Shown: positions 9,179 through 22,368 of the stretch, one piece after another
How the letters are laid out: each line of letters starts with the position of its first letter
How positions within the stretch are numbered: position 1 is the first letter of the stretch
The notes under the pieces: model-generated
Database searches by the model: none
What the model saw: only the letters and a program-made list of their open reading frames with translations
What the model was told of the DNA's origin: nothing
Source of the DNA: Hanleya hanleyi
Taxonomy: Eukaryota; Mollusca; Polyplacophora; Lepidopleurida; Hanleyidae
Assembly: GCA_036873755.1 (NCBI GenBank)
Contig: JAVTVY010018942.1
Coordinates: 1 to 64,000, forward strand
Direction: 5' to 3'
DNA: 64,000 nt
Position numbers and translations under genes: made by a program

Positions 9179-11654
9179 TCACATTTAAAAACGAATTATG
9201 GAGGAAAGTATAACAGATATTCCAGAATTTTTTGTCATGATTATTATGTCATACTAAATATCAGTTATAACTAGAGCATAGAGGGCTACCCTACAGAGCA
9301 ACTGTAGCAGAGATTTTTGCAAAAAGGTGAAAAATGTCCCAGTGTACCCCAATCTCCCCTATTTCCAATAGAATCTATGCATCAAGAGTTAAACGATCAA
9401 AGCTCGTAGGAAAGCCACTGGATTATTGAATATCTTGTACATTCCGCCTGTGTCCACGTGGACCACAAGAAGTTGGGGCCCAAAGGTGAAAGTTTAAGGT
9501 ACCCAGAAATAAAGTATATATTTAATTCGGGAGGAGGATGACTCCGGAAATATTAGCGAGAATCATTTTGTACGTTAATATTTCGACATATATTCATTCA
9601 TGTCATCGTCAGCTATGGGAATTTACAACATGTTGCATCACCGTTTAGCTTTTAATGCATGTTCTACTGAAACGTTTATTGAAAGTATACTGTTTGAACA
9701 TTTTAAACTTGCACTAATTTCACGGTGTTCAAATTATCACATATCACTTGATAGGCAGATGGACATAACTGATATGTTTTTTAATATCTGGAAAATTTAT
9801 CTCACCAACATAAATATATTTTCATGCATAAGCCTTCGATCCTCGACAAAGTTTAAATATGTTTGTTCCGTATTAATTAGTATTGGATCAGTTAAAGTTC
9901 ACAGAGACACAAACTCTAAACTAGCCTTGCCTGATTTCTTCTATAGACATTTATCTGGACCTTATGAGCCTTATCTGGACCGTATTTGAATATCTGACGA
10001 TATTCATCAATATAACGAGGTATGCTACACCCATCAGTCAAAAGATGTTTATCAATGAAGGTCACAGATGATGAAACCCGGCAGTATGCCATAACTGAGA
10101 AATGACTTAATTTACGAGGGGAAAATGGTCGAAGATCAGTGTACCCAAAAATGAGAGTGGATTCAATCTACGCTTCTTCTAACAGCATAGTATCGTTACT
10201 TCGCGTTCGTTTGAAAGTGTTTCAAACTTTATGTCCTTGTCCAAGGGGGGACAACTCATGGTTTCAAAAATCAAATGAGTTATTTCAGTCTGTTTCTCGT
10301 AATGTGTGGATCAGTCAAAGCGGAACATCTAGTTTCGTCAGTCGATTAATTGTATGCGCCTAAATCGACAAGCTGGAAGTAGCGATCATATAATCTGCTT
10401 GGATGAGTAGTATTGCGCCAGTCCTTCATTCTCTTGATGAGTTCATAACCATAGACAATGCATTGTAATTAAGGCCCTCGTGCATAAAGGAGCATGCGCA
10501 TTTAAGTTCAATTGTACAAATTAATTTGCTAATTCTGGTCCTAATGAAAACTCAAATTACTCTTTGTTATCTTTAATGAAATAAATAAGTTTGCAAAACG
10601 TATACTTAAGTATTTGGTTGAGTCAGTTGTGCCGCAAGTCATTGGATATGCATGAGTGAACCTGAACTGGATTTGATATCGAAATACGTACATTATTATA
10701 CATGTATGCCTGACCTTGCCATGTCAATGTGTTTGACAAAACACACTCGTCGCATGTTGCAAGATGTCATCGCCATTTATCGAAACAATTATCTCTATAG
10801 ACGAAGACAACATATGTTCGTAATTACAATATTGCCAATATCATTATAATATAGTAACCCTTTCTGTTTGCTTGCTTGTGTGATTGTCCGCCTCGTGTGA
10901 TCACGTTTTTGGTCGAAATTTCATGAAACATTGTCAGGAAAGTATTGAGCTCACTGTGGGTAAGCTGAAGAAGAAAAAGTAGAGAGGTCAAAAGAAAAGG
11001 TGACGCCAATTGGAGCAACCTCCCCACAGCGTGTGCTCCATTTCGCAGAATCCATTACCGTCCCTGCCACCAATAGCGGAAGTTGACCTTTACTACGTTG
11101 CTATGACGTATAGGGGAAACCAACCAACGCACGGTTCAGTTTGAATGCGGCCGAACAACTCCTTTAGTGTTGCACATGAGCGAACTACTTTTCACATGCT
11201 CTGTCCAGATAAACAGGGAAAATTATCTCCAGATAATTCTTTTTAACGCTAGGTCAACAGAGGTATTATGCAGATTTGAAAAGTAAGTGAAATGTTCGGT
11301 AAACATCTATTTTACTATATATGATGTCACTTCCGGCGAGGTGCGCGAAGTCCCCGAATCCGGTCCAAAAATCTGACTGGTGGCTGGGGTGTTATTAGAC
11401 CCCCAGCGAGGTGGTTGCAATTGGGGACCCATAGTCGATTTGTTCGTCAGATGGAACTTTTGTCGGGATAGAGATGAACTGCAGCCAATAAATATATCTG
11501 TCATCGTCGAAATGGTCTTAGTGCAGCGGTGGTTGCTAGAAGGGAGGGACTATGGGTAATCAGAAGGGGCACTGTCCACACACAGCACTGACTCAATGGA
11601 ACCAAACACATTCTGAGAAGAACTGTGCTTACTACAAATTATAACACTCAAAAT
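9179..11654. other. Long interval without a supported gene
   Basis: Frames at 9600-9989, 10139-10363 and 10652-10849 have no domain or paralogue. Positions 10440-10690 resemble, in diverged form, 30150-30310 (shared CATGAGTGAAC / CATGAGTAAAC and TACGTAC context), suggesting an old dispersed repeat. No RNA gene seen. Confidence 0.35.
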
Positions 11655-11912
11655 TATGGTGGCCGAGAGGGGCCTTCGTCACTTCGCCATCGTGCGATAG
11701 GGCGTTAGAGCGATGGCGATAGAGCGATGGCGATAGAGCGATAGAGCGATGGCGATAGAGCGATAGAGCGATGGCGATAGAGCGATAGAGCGATAGAGCG
11801 ATGGCGATAGAGCGATAGAGCTATGGCGATAGAGCGATAGAGCGATGGCGATAGAGCGATAGAGCGATGGCGATAGAGCGATGGCGATAGAGCGAAGTAC
11901 ATGACTGCGCAT
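11655..11912 (-). repeat. GCGATAGA/GCGATGGC satellite element, copy 1
   Basis: A core of alternating GCGATAGA and GCGATGGC 8-mers (about 11696-11895) is bounded by GGCCGAGAGGGGCC..TTCGTCACTTCGCCATCG on one side and GTACATGACTGCGCATG on the other. The same flanks bound the inverted array at 17936-18215, so flanks and array move as one unit. All three minus frames stay open and read SPSLYRS / IALSLYRHR, a consequence of the repeat unit. Confidence 0.8.
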
Positions 11913-12430
11913 GACTACACCAAAACGAGACAAGTCGACATTTTTGCCTACCTTTGTGTTCACGGTATTTGTCGGTACAAGATTTTCATGGCGGTCAAAA
12001 TGAATATCAACGCCATGCATACTAAGAAAAATTCTGTACAAGAAAGCGACTCTGAGTTGATTCAAGGAATGCCATTATGAATATATATATAAACGATCTT
12101 TGATTAATGACACGGAGGGGGGAAGGATTGACGCTTATTAATGTTCAATTATTGGAGAACGTTGATAGGATATTAATTTATTAAGATTTGCCTCTCCCCC
12201 TATACCCCCGCATTGCACAAAGAACGGAATGTCTCAAAGAGCGGAGACCAAGGACCACTTCGTCTCTTCACCCTCAATAATTACGAGGGGGTGCCTTGAA
12301 ATGGGCCGAAAATTAGTAGAGAAGCGTGTGAAATAAATCTAAAATTACATGGGGGTGTACCCCCGACCCATCTCTTTAATTCTTCCTTCGCGGGTCTAAA
12401 TTTGTCGTGACTGGTTTTAAATTGCAGTTT
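11913..12430. other. No recognisable gene
   Basis: Contains GGGGG and CCCCC tracts (GACACGGAGGGGGG, TACCCCCGACCC), but no supported gene. The LINE-like coding signal begins around 12431. Confidence 0.4.
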
Positions 12431-13248
12431 TATGCCAAGTACCAACATTTTCTCAGTGGTTTCGTACTAAATGGAATTTATACTGGTCACAAGGTGACTT
12501 TAAGCTATTAGGTCTTGTGTTTACAAACAATTTGGCCGAAAAGGTTGAAAAAATTACAAAGATAAATTAAAAGATATTGTCATACTCATGAAGATATGGT
12601 CCAAAATAGGACTGACTCCACTAGGACGAAATGTCATTTTAAAAAAGCTCGTTGTTGCCGAAACTCAACCATCTATTTTCCTCCCTTCCAAACCCACCCG
12701 AACCACTTATAAGTGAAATCCAGAAACGCTGTTTTGAACTTGTTTGGAACTCGAAACCTGATAAAATTTTCAGAAAAATTTCTGTTAAACCACTTGAACA
12801 TGGCGGTTTAGATAATCCTATTGTTAATATGTAGTCCATGCACAAAATAGATCGTGGATTAGGATATTACAAGCTGATAATTCCAAGTGGGGTAATATTT
12901 TGAAAATATATATGCCAAAGAATATAGACCCAATAGGAGTTGGTTCAGCATTCTTAAGAACTAATATTATACCAACGATGGAAAACATATTTTGGAGGGA
13001 CACGCTTCTAGCCTGGACAGAATTTCAAATAAAACTAGAGGACTGTCAAACTTTCTCGAACGAAATGGTACAATGAAAAATTAAAATTGATAATAAAGCT
13101 CTACATTTAGGTCACTGGGATGGAAAAGGCCTGAGGGTTGTAAATGATATTTTAGATAATAACAGATTTTTTTTTGTCATTTGACTCTTTTCAGTCCATT
13201 TATAAATGCGCAGCCAATTTTCTGGAATAGTTATCAGTATGTCAGGCA
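12431..13248 (+). pseudogene. LINE reverse-transcriptase C-terminal region, 5' piece, interrupted
   Basis: Translation in shifting frames shows the segment that follows the RT catalytic core in many animal LINEs: KWNLYW, LLGLVFTNNLAEKVE, IWSKIGLTPLGRNVI, then LPKLNHLFSSLPNPPEPLI, FELVWNSKPDKI and EHGGLDNPIVN (12652-12833), and further on ENIFWRDTLLAW. It is decayed by stops and frameshifts, and the catalytic YxDD region is not in the window. The reading continues after the foldback insertion at 16501. Clade assignment from this part is not safe. Confidence 0.7.
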
Positions 13249-16200
13249 AGTAGTATATAAAACTGATATTAACGCAACTTGACCTTTGACCTAAAAAATT
13301 TGCATAGTGGGGAGAAAAACTACCTCCGACCACAGAAGAATTCCAATTTTTGCAGGTCACTGCGCAGGTCAAGTGGTTGCCATGGTGACGTCATTTCCGG
13401 TCACGTGACGTTTGGGGCATGTATTCCTCCTCGGTGATGCGGTCGCGGGAAAAAGCCTCCGCGTACAGAAAAATAGTCTCAAATACGCTGGGGGAAATTC
13501 TCCGGCAATCTTCGGCAATCTCCGGGACATTTGGGGGGGGACAGGGGCCCCTAGTGGACTGATGGGATCGAGTGAGGTGTCAAAGTGAAGCGCTCCTCCA
13601 GGGCGATCAAGTAGTGGGTGGGTGTATGTAAAATTAGGATTTGTCCCAAAAATACAAAAAGCGGAACACGGACTTTACCCTTACAATAGGGGAACCCCCT
13701 ATCAACCATGTTCAAAAGGGCTAATATCGGTCTCCGGCTTATCGGGCCTGCCTATCAAGTCATGGGTGGGTGCATGTAAATTGAGGATTTGTCCCTGAAA
13801 ATATAAAAAGCGGAACACGGATTTTACCCCTACAATAGAGGAAAACTCCTATCAACCATGTCCAAAAGGGCTAGTGTCGGTCTCCGGCTTATCGGGCCTG
13901 CCTATCAAGTCATGGGTGGGTGCATGTAAATTGAGGATTTCTCCCTGAAAATATAAAAAGTGTAACACGAACTTTATCCCTAAAATCGTGCCTGATTCGC
14001 ACATTTGCATCTGTGCGGGAAAATGCCTGTATGTGTATAGCGGTGGTCATTTTTTGTGGATTTTACTATGGGTTGTGGTGTCTTGTTTTCTTCGTCTCAC
14101 CACGTAAAACACGATGGAAAGGGTCTCGGAGCTAAGCGATGAAATTTTTCGAAAAAGTCCCTGCGCCCATGCGTAGTGGGTAAATAGTGCTGGATGGCTG
14201 TTTTGGGCTCTAGGTGAGCCCCAAGTGGTCCGATGGTGTCGTACGAGGTCTTATTTTGAAGCTCTTGTGGAGGAGCATCCGACTGGGCTAATGCATCGTC
14301 CGCTTTCAATATTCTGCGCATGCGCAGTTTGGCCGTAGTATAGAAAGCAGGCATTTTGGGGGTGCGTGGGAGTGTGCTTGGGGTAGAGCTGGACCACTAT
14401 TGGTCCAAATGGGTCGTGGGAGGGGCCAAAGTGAAGCTTTTGTGGGGTAGAGTCAGAATGGCGTGCTTTTTATTGCAAGTCGCGTCAATCTGCGCATGCG
14501 CAGTTGGGTGTAGTAAGTAAAGTGGTCATTATGGGGGTGCGTGGGGGTGTGTTTGGGGTAGAGATGGACGACTATTGGTCCGAATGCGCCGTGGGAGGTG
14601 TCATTTTCTAGGTCTCGGGGTGTAGACCCCGATTTGATGGATCTCCACAGCATCTATGACGTCACCGGTGACGTCATCAGTACAAGTAGTAGCGAAAGTA
14701 CATGTGCATGTACTATGTGCCTGTACATCTGTCCATACACATATACTCTACAAATGTACATTGTTCTTGTCCATGTACTTGTACTCTTGCGGGAACAGCT
14801 CAGTATCATGATAATATATGCATCGCGGTGATGTGGTGTTAGTCAGCTTATCTGGCTAGTACTTCACACATTTATCGTTTTGAATTTTTCTTAATTGTAA
14901 GAAATTACATATCAGACATATTTGTTGTCCATAATAATAACCTAATTATGTATGACCAGACTGTATCTATGTTGTCCATAATAATAACCTAAGTATGCAT
15001 GACCAGTTACATCCGGGGACCTTTGTTTTACATCCGGGACCTCATCTTACATCCGGGGTTTTCATTGTTTTACATCCGGGACTGTGGTTTTACATCCGGA
15101 TGCTACAATATATGTCTTGTATTATTCAATATATGTCTTGTATTATACCATATCTGTGCTGTATTTTACAATATATGTCTTGTATTATACCATATCTGTG
15201 CTGTATTATACCATATCTCTCCTATGTTATACAATATCTGTACCGTGTTATACAATATCTGTCCTGTATTGTACCATATATGTCCTGTATTCTGACTCTA
15301 CCCCACCAAAGCTTCACTTTGACCCCTCCCACGACCCATTTGGACCAATAGTGGTCCAGCTCTACCCCAAGCACACTCCCACGCACCCCCAAAATGCCTG
15401 CTTTCTATACTACGGCCAGACTGCGCATGCGCAGAATATAGAAAACGGACGATACATTAGTTCAGTCGGATGCTCCTCCACCAGAGCTTCAAAATAAGAC
15501 ATCTTGCGACACCATTGGACCACTAGGGGCTCACCTAGACCCCAAAACGGCCACCCAGCACCATTTACCCACTACGCATGCGCGCAGTGACTTTTTAAAA
15601 AGAATTTACCACTTAGCTTCGGGACCCCGCCGCCCATCGTGTTCTACGTGGTGAGACGTGAAAAACAAGATCCCACAACCCATATCGCAATGAACATGTG
15701 TGAATTGCCAAGTATGGACCTATCCACTGAGCCATTAGGCCTATGGGCCTATCCATACCTCCGTGAACTTTTCGAAAAATTTCACCGCTTAGCTTCGGGA
15801 ACCCGCCCATGTGTTCTACGTGGTGAGACGTGAAAAACAAGATCCCACAACCCATATCGCAATGAACAGGTGCGAATTGACCATTATGGACCTATCCATT
15901 GAGCCAGTAGGCCTATGGGACTATCCAGACCTCCGTGAACTTTTCGAGAAATTTCACCGCTTAGCTCAGAGACCCTTCCCATCGTATTTGACGTGGTGAG
16001 ACGAAGAAAACAAGACCCCACAACCCATAGTAAAATCCACAAAAATGACCACCCCTATACCCATATAGGCATTTTCCCGTGCAGATGCAAATGTGCGAAT
16101 CATGCCCTATGTTCCGCTTTTTATATTTTCGGGACAAATCCTAATTTTACATACACCCACCAATAACTTGATCGCCCTGGAGGAGCGCTTTACTTTGACA

Positions 16201-16500
16201 TCTCACTCAACCCCTCTTGCTACCAAAATGTCCCAAAGATTGCCGGAGAATTTCCCTCAGCTCTCCGCGTATTTGGGACTACTTTTTCTGTCCACGGAGG
16301 TTTTTCCCGCGACCGCATCACCGCCGATGGCTTCACCGCGGAAGAATACATGCCCCAAAGGTCACCATGGCAACCACTTGATCTGCGCAGTGACCTGTAA
16401 AAATTGGAGCTCTTCTGTGTTCGGAGGTAGTTTTTCTCCCCAATATGCATTTTTTTAGGTCAAAGGTCAAGTTGCATCTATATCAGTTTTATATACTACT
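13249..16500. mobile_element. Foldback transposon inserted in a LINE
   Basis: The ends are inverted copies: AGTAGTATATAAAACTGATA at 13249 and its complement ending at 16500, continuing as CAACTTGACCTTTGACCT and GGGGAGAAAAACTACCTC. The arms (about 13249-14660 and 15290-16500) contain the same modules as 1-2690: the TTTTTATATTTTC module, the GTGAGACG module and the ~170 bp GGTCC module. The centre holds unique sequence and minisatellites. CAAG occurs at 13247-13250 and again at 16501-16504 and may be a short target duplication, although the left copy overlaps the repeat end. LINE coding sense resumes immediately after 16500. No transposase is encoded, so it is a non-autonomous element. Confidence 0.8.
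15005..15295 (+). repeat. Two minisatellites in the centre of the foldback
   Basis: About five copies of a TTTTACATCCGGGAC-type unit (15005-15105) are followed by about ten ~20 bp units of the form TATGTCTTGTATTATACCA / TATCTGTGCTGTATTATACC (15105-15295). All three forward frames remain open through the second array and encode only CIIPYLC-like repeats. Confidence 0.75.
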
Positions 16501-17290
16501 CAAGCAGTATGGAAAGCAGCAAACAACATGAGGACTATTAGAGAAACAATATATGATACCGTTGATACCGCCCCGTATTTCACTATTAATAAGTGTAAAA
16601 AAAGGCTGTAAAATGTTATATAGAAATCTCTTGACCTTTAGATTTACGGTACTAGACAGTTCTTGAAAAAAATTATAGTGATTCGGAGTGGTATATATGG
16701 AATAATAATGTAACAAAGAGATGTGAAATATAAATGGTTTCGATACAGAATTATTAACCGAATATTGATTACCAACATTTTTGCACATAAACTTCACCCT
16801 GATATATCTAACTTATGTACAGTTTGTAGCAAAGTTCCATTTTGGGAATGTGAACATATCTACCCTTGGTGGAGTTTACTGGAAAATTGGTTCGCTTCGG
16901 CGGGTGTTCCGATTATATTTTCTCCAGATAAAGTTATACTTGGTCTTTTACAACCCAGAAATCAGTCATTCAACTACTGTATTTCTATTATTAAATTTTC
17001 TATATATAAAATGAAAGTAGTTAAAAATCCCTTGGTTGAAAAGTGTTCAAAACGCTTTAAATGTGCGTACGAAACCGAAAAATATTTCCAGTTTTAATGG
17101 CTTGTTTTACCAGTATTGATCATCGCTGCATTTACTCTTTAGACTCTTATGATGTTGTTTGCGTAGATAAATCGAGGTGTAATGACGATGTATCTGTTTG
17201 TTGTATAACTTGAGTTTCTAATTACAAATACAACCATTTTTGTTTAGTACAATAAAATATTGTATGTACAATGTGTATTACCTAACAAAA
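16501..17290 (+). pseudogene. LINE reverse-transcriptase C-terminal region, 3' piece and tail
   Basis: This continues the LINE after the foldback. AVWKAANNMRTIRETIYD is followed by decayed sequence and then an open frame (16723-17097) with WFRYRIINRILITN, CTVCSKVP..CEHIYPWW and IIKFSIYKMK, the pattern of the C-terminal cysteine/histidine knuckle region of animal LINE ORF2 proteins. The frame ends at TAA near 17097. A polyadenylation-like AATAAA lies at 17251-17256, suggesting the 3' end of the element near 17290. Confidence 0.7.
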
Positions 17291-17935
17291 CCAAATAAGA
17301 TATAAAAAAAATAATCAGTGTTGTTCTATGCGATTTAGTGTTAAGTCCAGCCAAGATCAGCACAATCTTAATGAATTATCAGTTTCATATGACATCCGCC
17401 TTTCTTTTTCGATAAAAACGCGGAAATGGCCGCGTTCGGCACCCTACAACTTCAAATAATTCAACTTACGCATCGACGGACGAATTGGTCTTTTCTTTCA
17501 GAGGAGTTAGAAGTTGAATTTGACGAAAACTACGAGACTATGGGTAAATCAGATCACCAATATTTTAGGGAGGGGCGGGGGGGGGGAGAGTGACCTCTTC
17601 TATTTCGATTCTACGTTGATTTTTTTTACAAGCGTTGATCAGCATTAATTACAAAACTTGATTTCAAATGTTCCTGATGTGTATGTTCACCAGACAGCGA
17701 ATATCACTGCTTTATTTATTAGATTCTTATGTCGATCTTTTAGCCAATGTTTATTATTTTAGCCCATATACAATAAAACTTATCGGTCTATCTGTGTTAT
17801 CTGTGTAACCTTTGTGGTATGCCGCTGGCCCCTATAGTATTCATGAATCCGCCTGATAATAACTAGAGTTTAGCGGCGAGCTCTCTTGTTTTGGGGGTAC
17901 GATTATCACCGTATGAATATGCATGATTATAAGAC
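17291..17935. other. No recognisable gene
   Basis: AT-rich with a G tract near 17578. CATATACAATAAAACTTATC near 17765 looks like another retroelement tail, but nothing upstream confirms it. Confidence 0.35.
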
Positions 17936-18215
17936 ATGCGCAGTCATGTACTTCGCTCTATCGCTCTATCGCCATCGCTCTGTCGCCATCGCTCTATCGC
18001 TCTATCGCCATCGCTCTATCGCCATCGCTCTATCGCTCTATCGCCATCGCTCTATCGCTCTATCGCCATCGCTCTATCGCTCTATCGCCATCGCTCTATC
18101 GCCATCGCTCTATCGCTCTATCGCTCTATCGCCATCGCTCTCGCTCTATCGCTCCATCGCTCTGTTTTTTGACGTACGATGGCGAAGTGACGATGGCCCC
18201 TCTCGGCCATCATAC
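17936..18215 (+). repeat. GCGATAGA/GCGATGGC satellite element, inverted copy 2
   Basis: CATGCGCAGTCATGTACTTC leads into tandem TCTATCGC / CATCGCTC units and ends with ACGATGGCGAAGTGACGATGG and CCCCTCTCGGCC. This is the inverse of the element at 11655-11912, so the two bracket the LINE plus foldback in inverted orientation about 6 kb apart. The open frames are repeat artefacts. Confidence 0.8.
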
Positions 18216-20924
18216 AAAATACTTCCCAGCCTTGCTTCCATATGTGGACGTTCTACGACCGGATGAATTTAGCTAAAATGCAATCCCAGCAGCGCAGTTA
18301 ACACATAATAACTTTTCAAATACCCCACAGGGTTTTTTTTCCAAGTGTTGATTAATGGTAACATACGAAAAACTCCCTCAGCTGTTAAGTTAGTAAAGTT
18401 AAACATTTTTCTAAAATTCAGCACGAAAAACTCAAATTTTATACCGTTAACATTCAGTCAGGCGTTAGTTTTTTGTTTTGTTTTTTTTTGCGTTTTGGTA
18501 CACATTTTATCATGGATGATTTAATATAAAATAATATTTCTATGTAACTTCATGGCAGATATGGTGAATTTTGTTTTGGTTCAAGGTATCATATTCCAGG
18601 TGTATCAAAAAATCGCCGCTAAAACGTATACCGGTACGAAAAAGCCGAAAACAGATGGAAGCCCAATTTCAAATGTCAGTCGTCGCTGTTTACGTCACCT
18701 TTGAGTCCGATCATCAATATAACGGCTATTTTGACTGAACGAAACAAAGATGTTCGTACAGAATGATAGAAATTAAGTTTTCGCTTTACTAACGTGAGAC
18801 GCAAGGGACTTTTTCTTATGTTACCATAAGTACTCATGTTAAATAAATCAGAATCTTTGTGAAGATATTGTGCGTTAACTACACAAACGGAAATTTACAG
18901 TCATGCAGCGTAATTAATTTCTGTCAAGGATCTATGCGGTTTCTCGTGAATGAAAGGGGGAATCCCCACAGATTTTATAACGAACAAATACAGCTGACAT
19001 ACATCCGCCTCTTGCTACATGTATGTGGTTTTTATATTATGTATTGCGTAAGTGTAACATTACAATATCACTCATCGTCGCTTGAAGGAAATATCCCGAG
19101 ACCGACTGTTTAAAACGTCTCATTCACCTTGATTGTTTTCGAACATGCGATATTCTTTATGCAAGGCGACCGAAAATTAGGCTAAATTGATTGCGAACGG
19201 GGACTGTTATTGTAATTGAATATAAGGTTTATAATGAATAGGGAGATGTAGGATAGTTAAGCGAAGAAAAGAATACATATTTTGACATCTGTGATATACG
19301 TCACGGTGAAATTTGCGAAAACCAAGTTTTGAGAACATACATGTAGGCCTACTTTTCTTAGCCGTGATAAATCCGAATTGCTCGGAGTTTGTAGCCTTAA
19401 GCCATGTATGTTATAGCATATACAGCTACTTATAATAATAATAGTTTCTCCCGAGAGAACGAACACAAAGACGACATTTGCGGAACTCATGTATAGTGTC
19501 ATAGTATGTCAATGCGCATACATACTGACCTATATCCGGCTCGTGCTCTGAATTCTGTTTCATGTTAGCAGAAATATCAGTAAATAACGGTTAACCCATC
19601 CCATGGTCTATGACCATCCCCGTGACGATTTCTGACACATGCGACTGAATAGTTCGGCTACGTATACAGAAGTAAGAAAAAACGTGTATATTTGTGTATA
19701 ATAGAAATGGAACGAACTTGTGACCACCTTTCATCTTTTTTTATTCGTGTTTGTTTGACACATAATCCGTTTAATGGTAATTTTCCGCTGTTTGTATTAC
19801 TCTTGTGTTCATCCGAGTCGAGTGTCCCTCATATTTTAATTCGTGTTTTTGATGTTTATAACAGTAAACAGCCTTCTACTTGAGGAGATTTCAGTCGGTG
19901 ATTCAACCCGGCCCAAATATATGAGATTACATAGAAATTTCATGGAAAAATTTTCAGCATTTCCTAGCTTTGATTTAATTTCCATTGAATTTAAATAATA
20001 CATTGCCCAGTTCATGAACGTTCTCTTTCCTGTTCATATTTTCTTTAGGCCTATCTATTCACTTTCATCCTATTATCGCTATCTCGATAGATGCGCAAGA
20101 TATGCCTGGTAAACATAACTTTGGATTCGTCTTGAGCCTCTGTAACCATATCTTGCTGGGGGAGGGGGGGGGGGGGATTCTGGATCACGGGAAACTGAAA
20201 AATGGCGGTAGTGCGGGAGAACCAGAAATGTGAAATTGCTTCAAAGTTTTGCCTTTCTGCTGACAAACGTATGCAAACACTATTTATTTCACATCAGAAA
20301 AATATATCCCGACTTGCCACGTAGTCTTTGAGAAGAAAATTACTTAAATAAAAACTTCGAAAACCCGGACCAAAAAGATGAATTCTTGGTAAATGTCACT
20401 GTGACATCATTATAGTGGCTATTTTTGATGCGTATGTGTGTGTTTTTTTTCTGGTAGATCTTGATCCAAAGAACAGTGTGGTGGGTTACTACTCCCTTGT
20501 CTCATGGATAACGAAGATATTTATGGGAGACGGAATCAGCTTCCGCAAGCTGAAGTACGACCGGGTCAGAACGCGAAATTTTGTTATCTTTAATACAGAG
20601 ACGACTCCAGGCACAAAAGATATATTCTGTTCAGGAATTAAAGTGTTAATCAATGCTCCTATCATAACATGCATGCAAATATAAGTATCGCTACTGAACT
20701 AAACAAGTAGCAGATACATGTGCAAAACCCAGGACAGTCCTTCCATTTTTTGTTCGAGGAACAATCTTTAAATGTTACCGATGGTTTTGGTTTTGATTGG
20801 TTCGATCGTAGTACATGGGCAGTGGTCAGACAGAGTATGCCGTGCAACCCGTTTCCCCACAACACCCTACATATGCTCCTCGTACCAATGAAACATAACA
20901 AGTGGTAATGAATATCTGTAACCT
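18216..20924. other. Long interval without a supported gene
   Basis: No convincing exon, RNA gene or known repeat. Features seen: T-rich tracts near 18485, a G tract at 20159-20176, and several short frames without domains. Regulatory content cannot be judged by eye. Confidence 0.35.
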
Positions 20925-21055
20925 GGTGATATATCCTCACAACTGTACCCCCGTGATATATCCTCACATCTGTACCCCCGTGATATATCCTCACATCTGT
21001 ACCCCGTGATATATTCTCACATCTGTAACCCCGTGATATATCCTCACATCCTCAC
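20925..21055 (+). repeat. GTGATATATCCTCAC minisatellite
   Basis: Five or so copies of a ~28 bp unit: GTGATATATCCTCACATCTG then TACCCCC. It stops at CCTCACAAAAATACCC, where the next element begins. Confidence 0.85.
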
Positions 21056-21415
21056 AAAAATACCCTATTTATTTAATATAATGCCCTAAAATTTTCTTCA
21101 AATAAGATAATTTTACTCAAAATAAGTTAAATTTTAAGAAAATTTTAAGATCTTTTTATTTTACTTGAACAAGAAAACAAGATCTTAAAATGTAAGAATT
21201 TTTCTTAAATCAAGATTTTTTTTAAGAAAAATTCTTCAATTTTAAGATTTTTTTTCTTGTTTAAGTAAATTTTGGAGTGGGGTAAGAATATTTTACTTAA
21301 ACAAGGAGAAAAATCTAAAACAATTCCTAAAATTTAATTTATTTTGAGTAAAACTATCTTATTTCAAGAAAATTTTAGGGCATTATCTTAAATAAGTAGG
21401 GTAATTTTGGCAGTG
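21056..21415. mobile_element. AT-rich hairpin MITE
   Basis: Nearly the whole interval is an inverted repeat. The left end ACCCTATTTATTTAATATAA and GCCCTAAAATTTTCTTC are matched on the right by the inverse of AAGAAAATTTTAGGGCATTA and TAAATAAGTAGGGTAATTTT. The inner part is A/T homopolymer-rich with AAGATCTT-type symmetry. Non-coding; the target duplication was not resolved. Confidence 0.7.
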
Positions 21416-22368
21416 CAGGTCCCCCATACAGTATTTCCTCTATTTCTCTTAATCACCCATCAATTGTACGCCGACGTTTTACCCATATTCATAGATACAC
21501 CATTATTTCAACCACTATTTCTTTTTCTTTTTCTCAATGAAATATCCAATATTTCCCCGCATCGGTTCTATTCACAGAGATCATATAATCCAATGTCATA
21601 GTATTTTCACCTCTGGACAAAGTCAACTTGTAAGCCCAAAATCAATATCCTAAAATCCATAGCCCAAAATCCCTACAAAAATAATCTTTGAATATGGAAT
21701 TATATGGTTTGGTGAAGCCATACATACAAATAAAATCGAAAATGTCTGGACCCGCCTCCTGATGTAACGTTTAAGCATCATTGTCTTCTCCCATATATCA
21801 TCCAGTTCGCTCGTGCAATTAAATAACGGAATGAATAATTTGGAGCATACATGAAGAGACTAACATTACATTACACCGTTCACTAGCAAGACCATTCGAC
21901 GGAAAAATTTCACATTCTGACATTTTCGTATATACGCCTTTTACTCGGACGTGGTATTTTGAGTTGTCAGGCGCAATATTTTAGGGGAGTGTGTTGTGTT
22001 GGTCCTACCTACATTTGTGTGTATCATATATCTATTTGTGTGCTATATCCGGGAAATAGAGAATGAGATAGTAATTTTCCACCCAGATTCAAATCGAGTC
22101 ACTACATTCGGAATTGATCAGTTTTAGTCAGACAGAAATGTAGAAGATGCCCTCAGTCTCTCTTTCCTTGATATAATGAATTTTCATAAAAATCTATTTG
22201 ATATCACTTTATCGTAATCTGCTTAGCGTGAAACACCACTTCCTGGTCATATCAATACAAGCCACAAAATTGCTTTGTGCGCGGAAATTAAAGGAGTGAC
22301 AATTAAAAAGCCTACAAACAAATAAACATCATTCAGGGAAAAGACGGATCTAAACTCACAACCTTGCC
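21416..22368. other. 5' flank of the five-domain gene
   Basis: No gene, RNA or repeat identified. It presumably includes regulatory sequence for the gene at 22438, but nothing specific can be supported upstream of the TATA box. Confidence 0.4.

Noticed and set aside
11679..12065. Long open frames rich in SLYRSIAIA and YRHR
   Set aside because: All frames are open because the octamer satellite has no stops; there is no independent coding evidence. The same applies at 17886-18276.
15000..15351. Cys/Ile-rich peptide repeats (CIIPYLC)
   Set aside because: Produced by a ~20 bp minisatellite open in all three forward frames.
16220..16458. Frames with CAVTCKNWSSSV mirrored at 13112-13372
   Set aside because: These are inverse copies of the foldback ends; the mirrored frame reflects nucleotide identity and not a gene.
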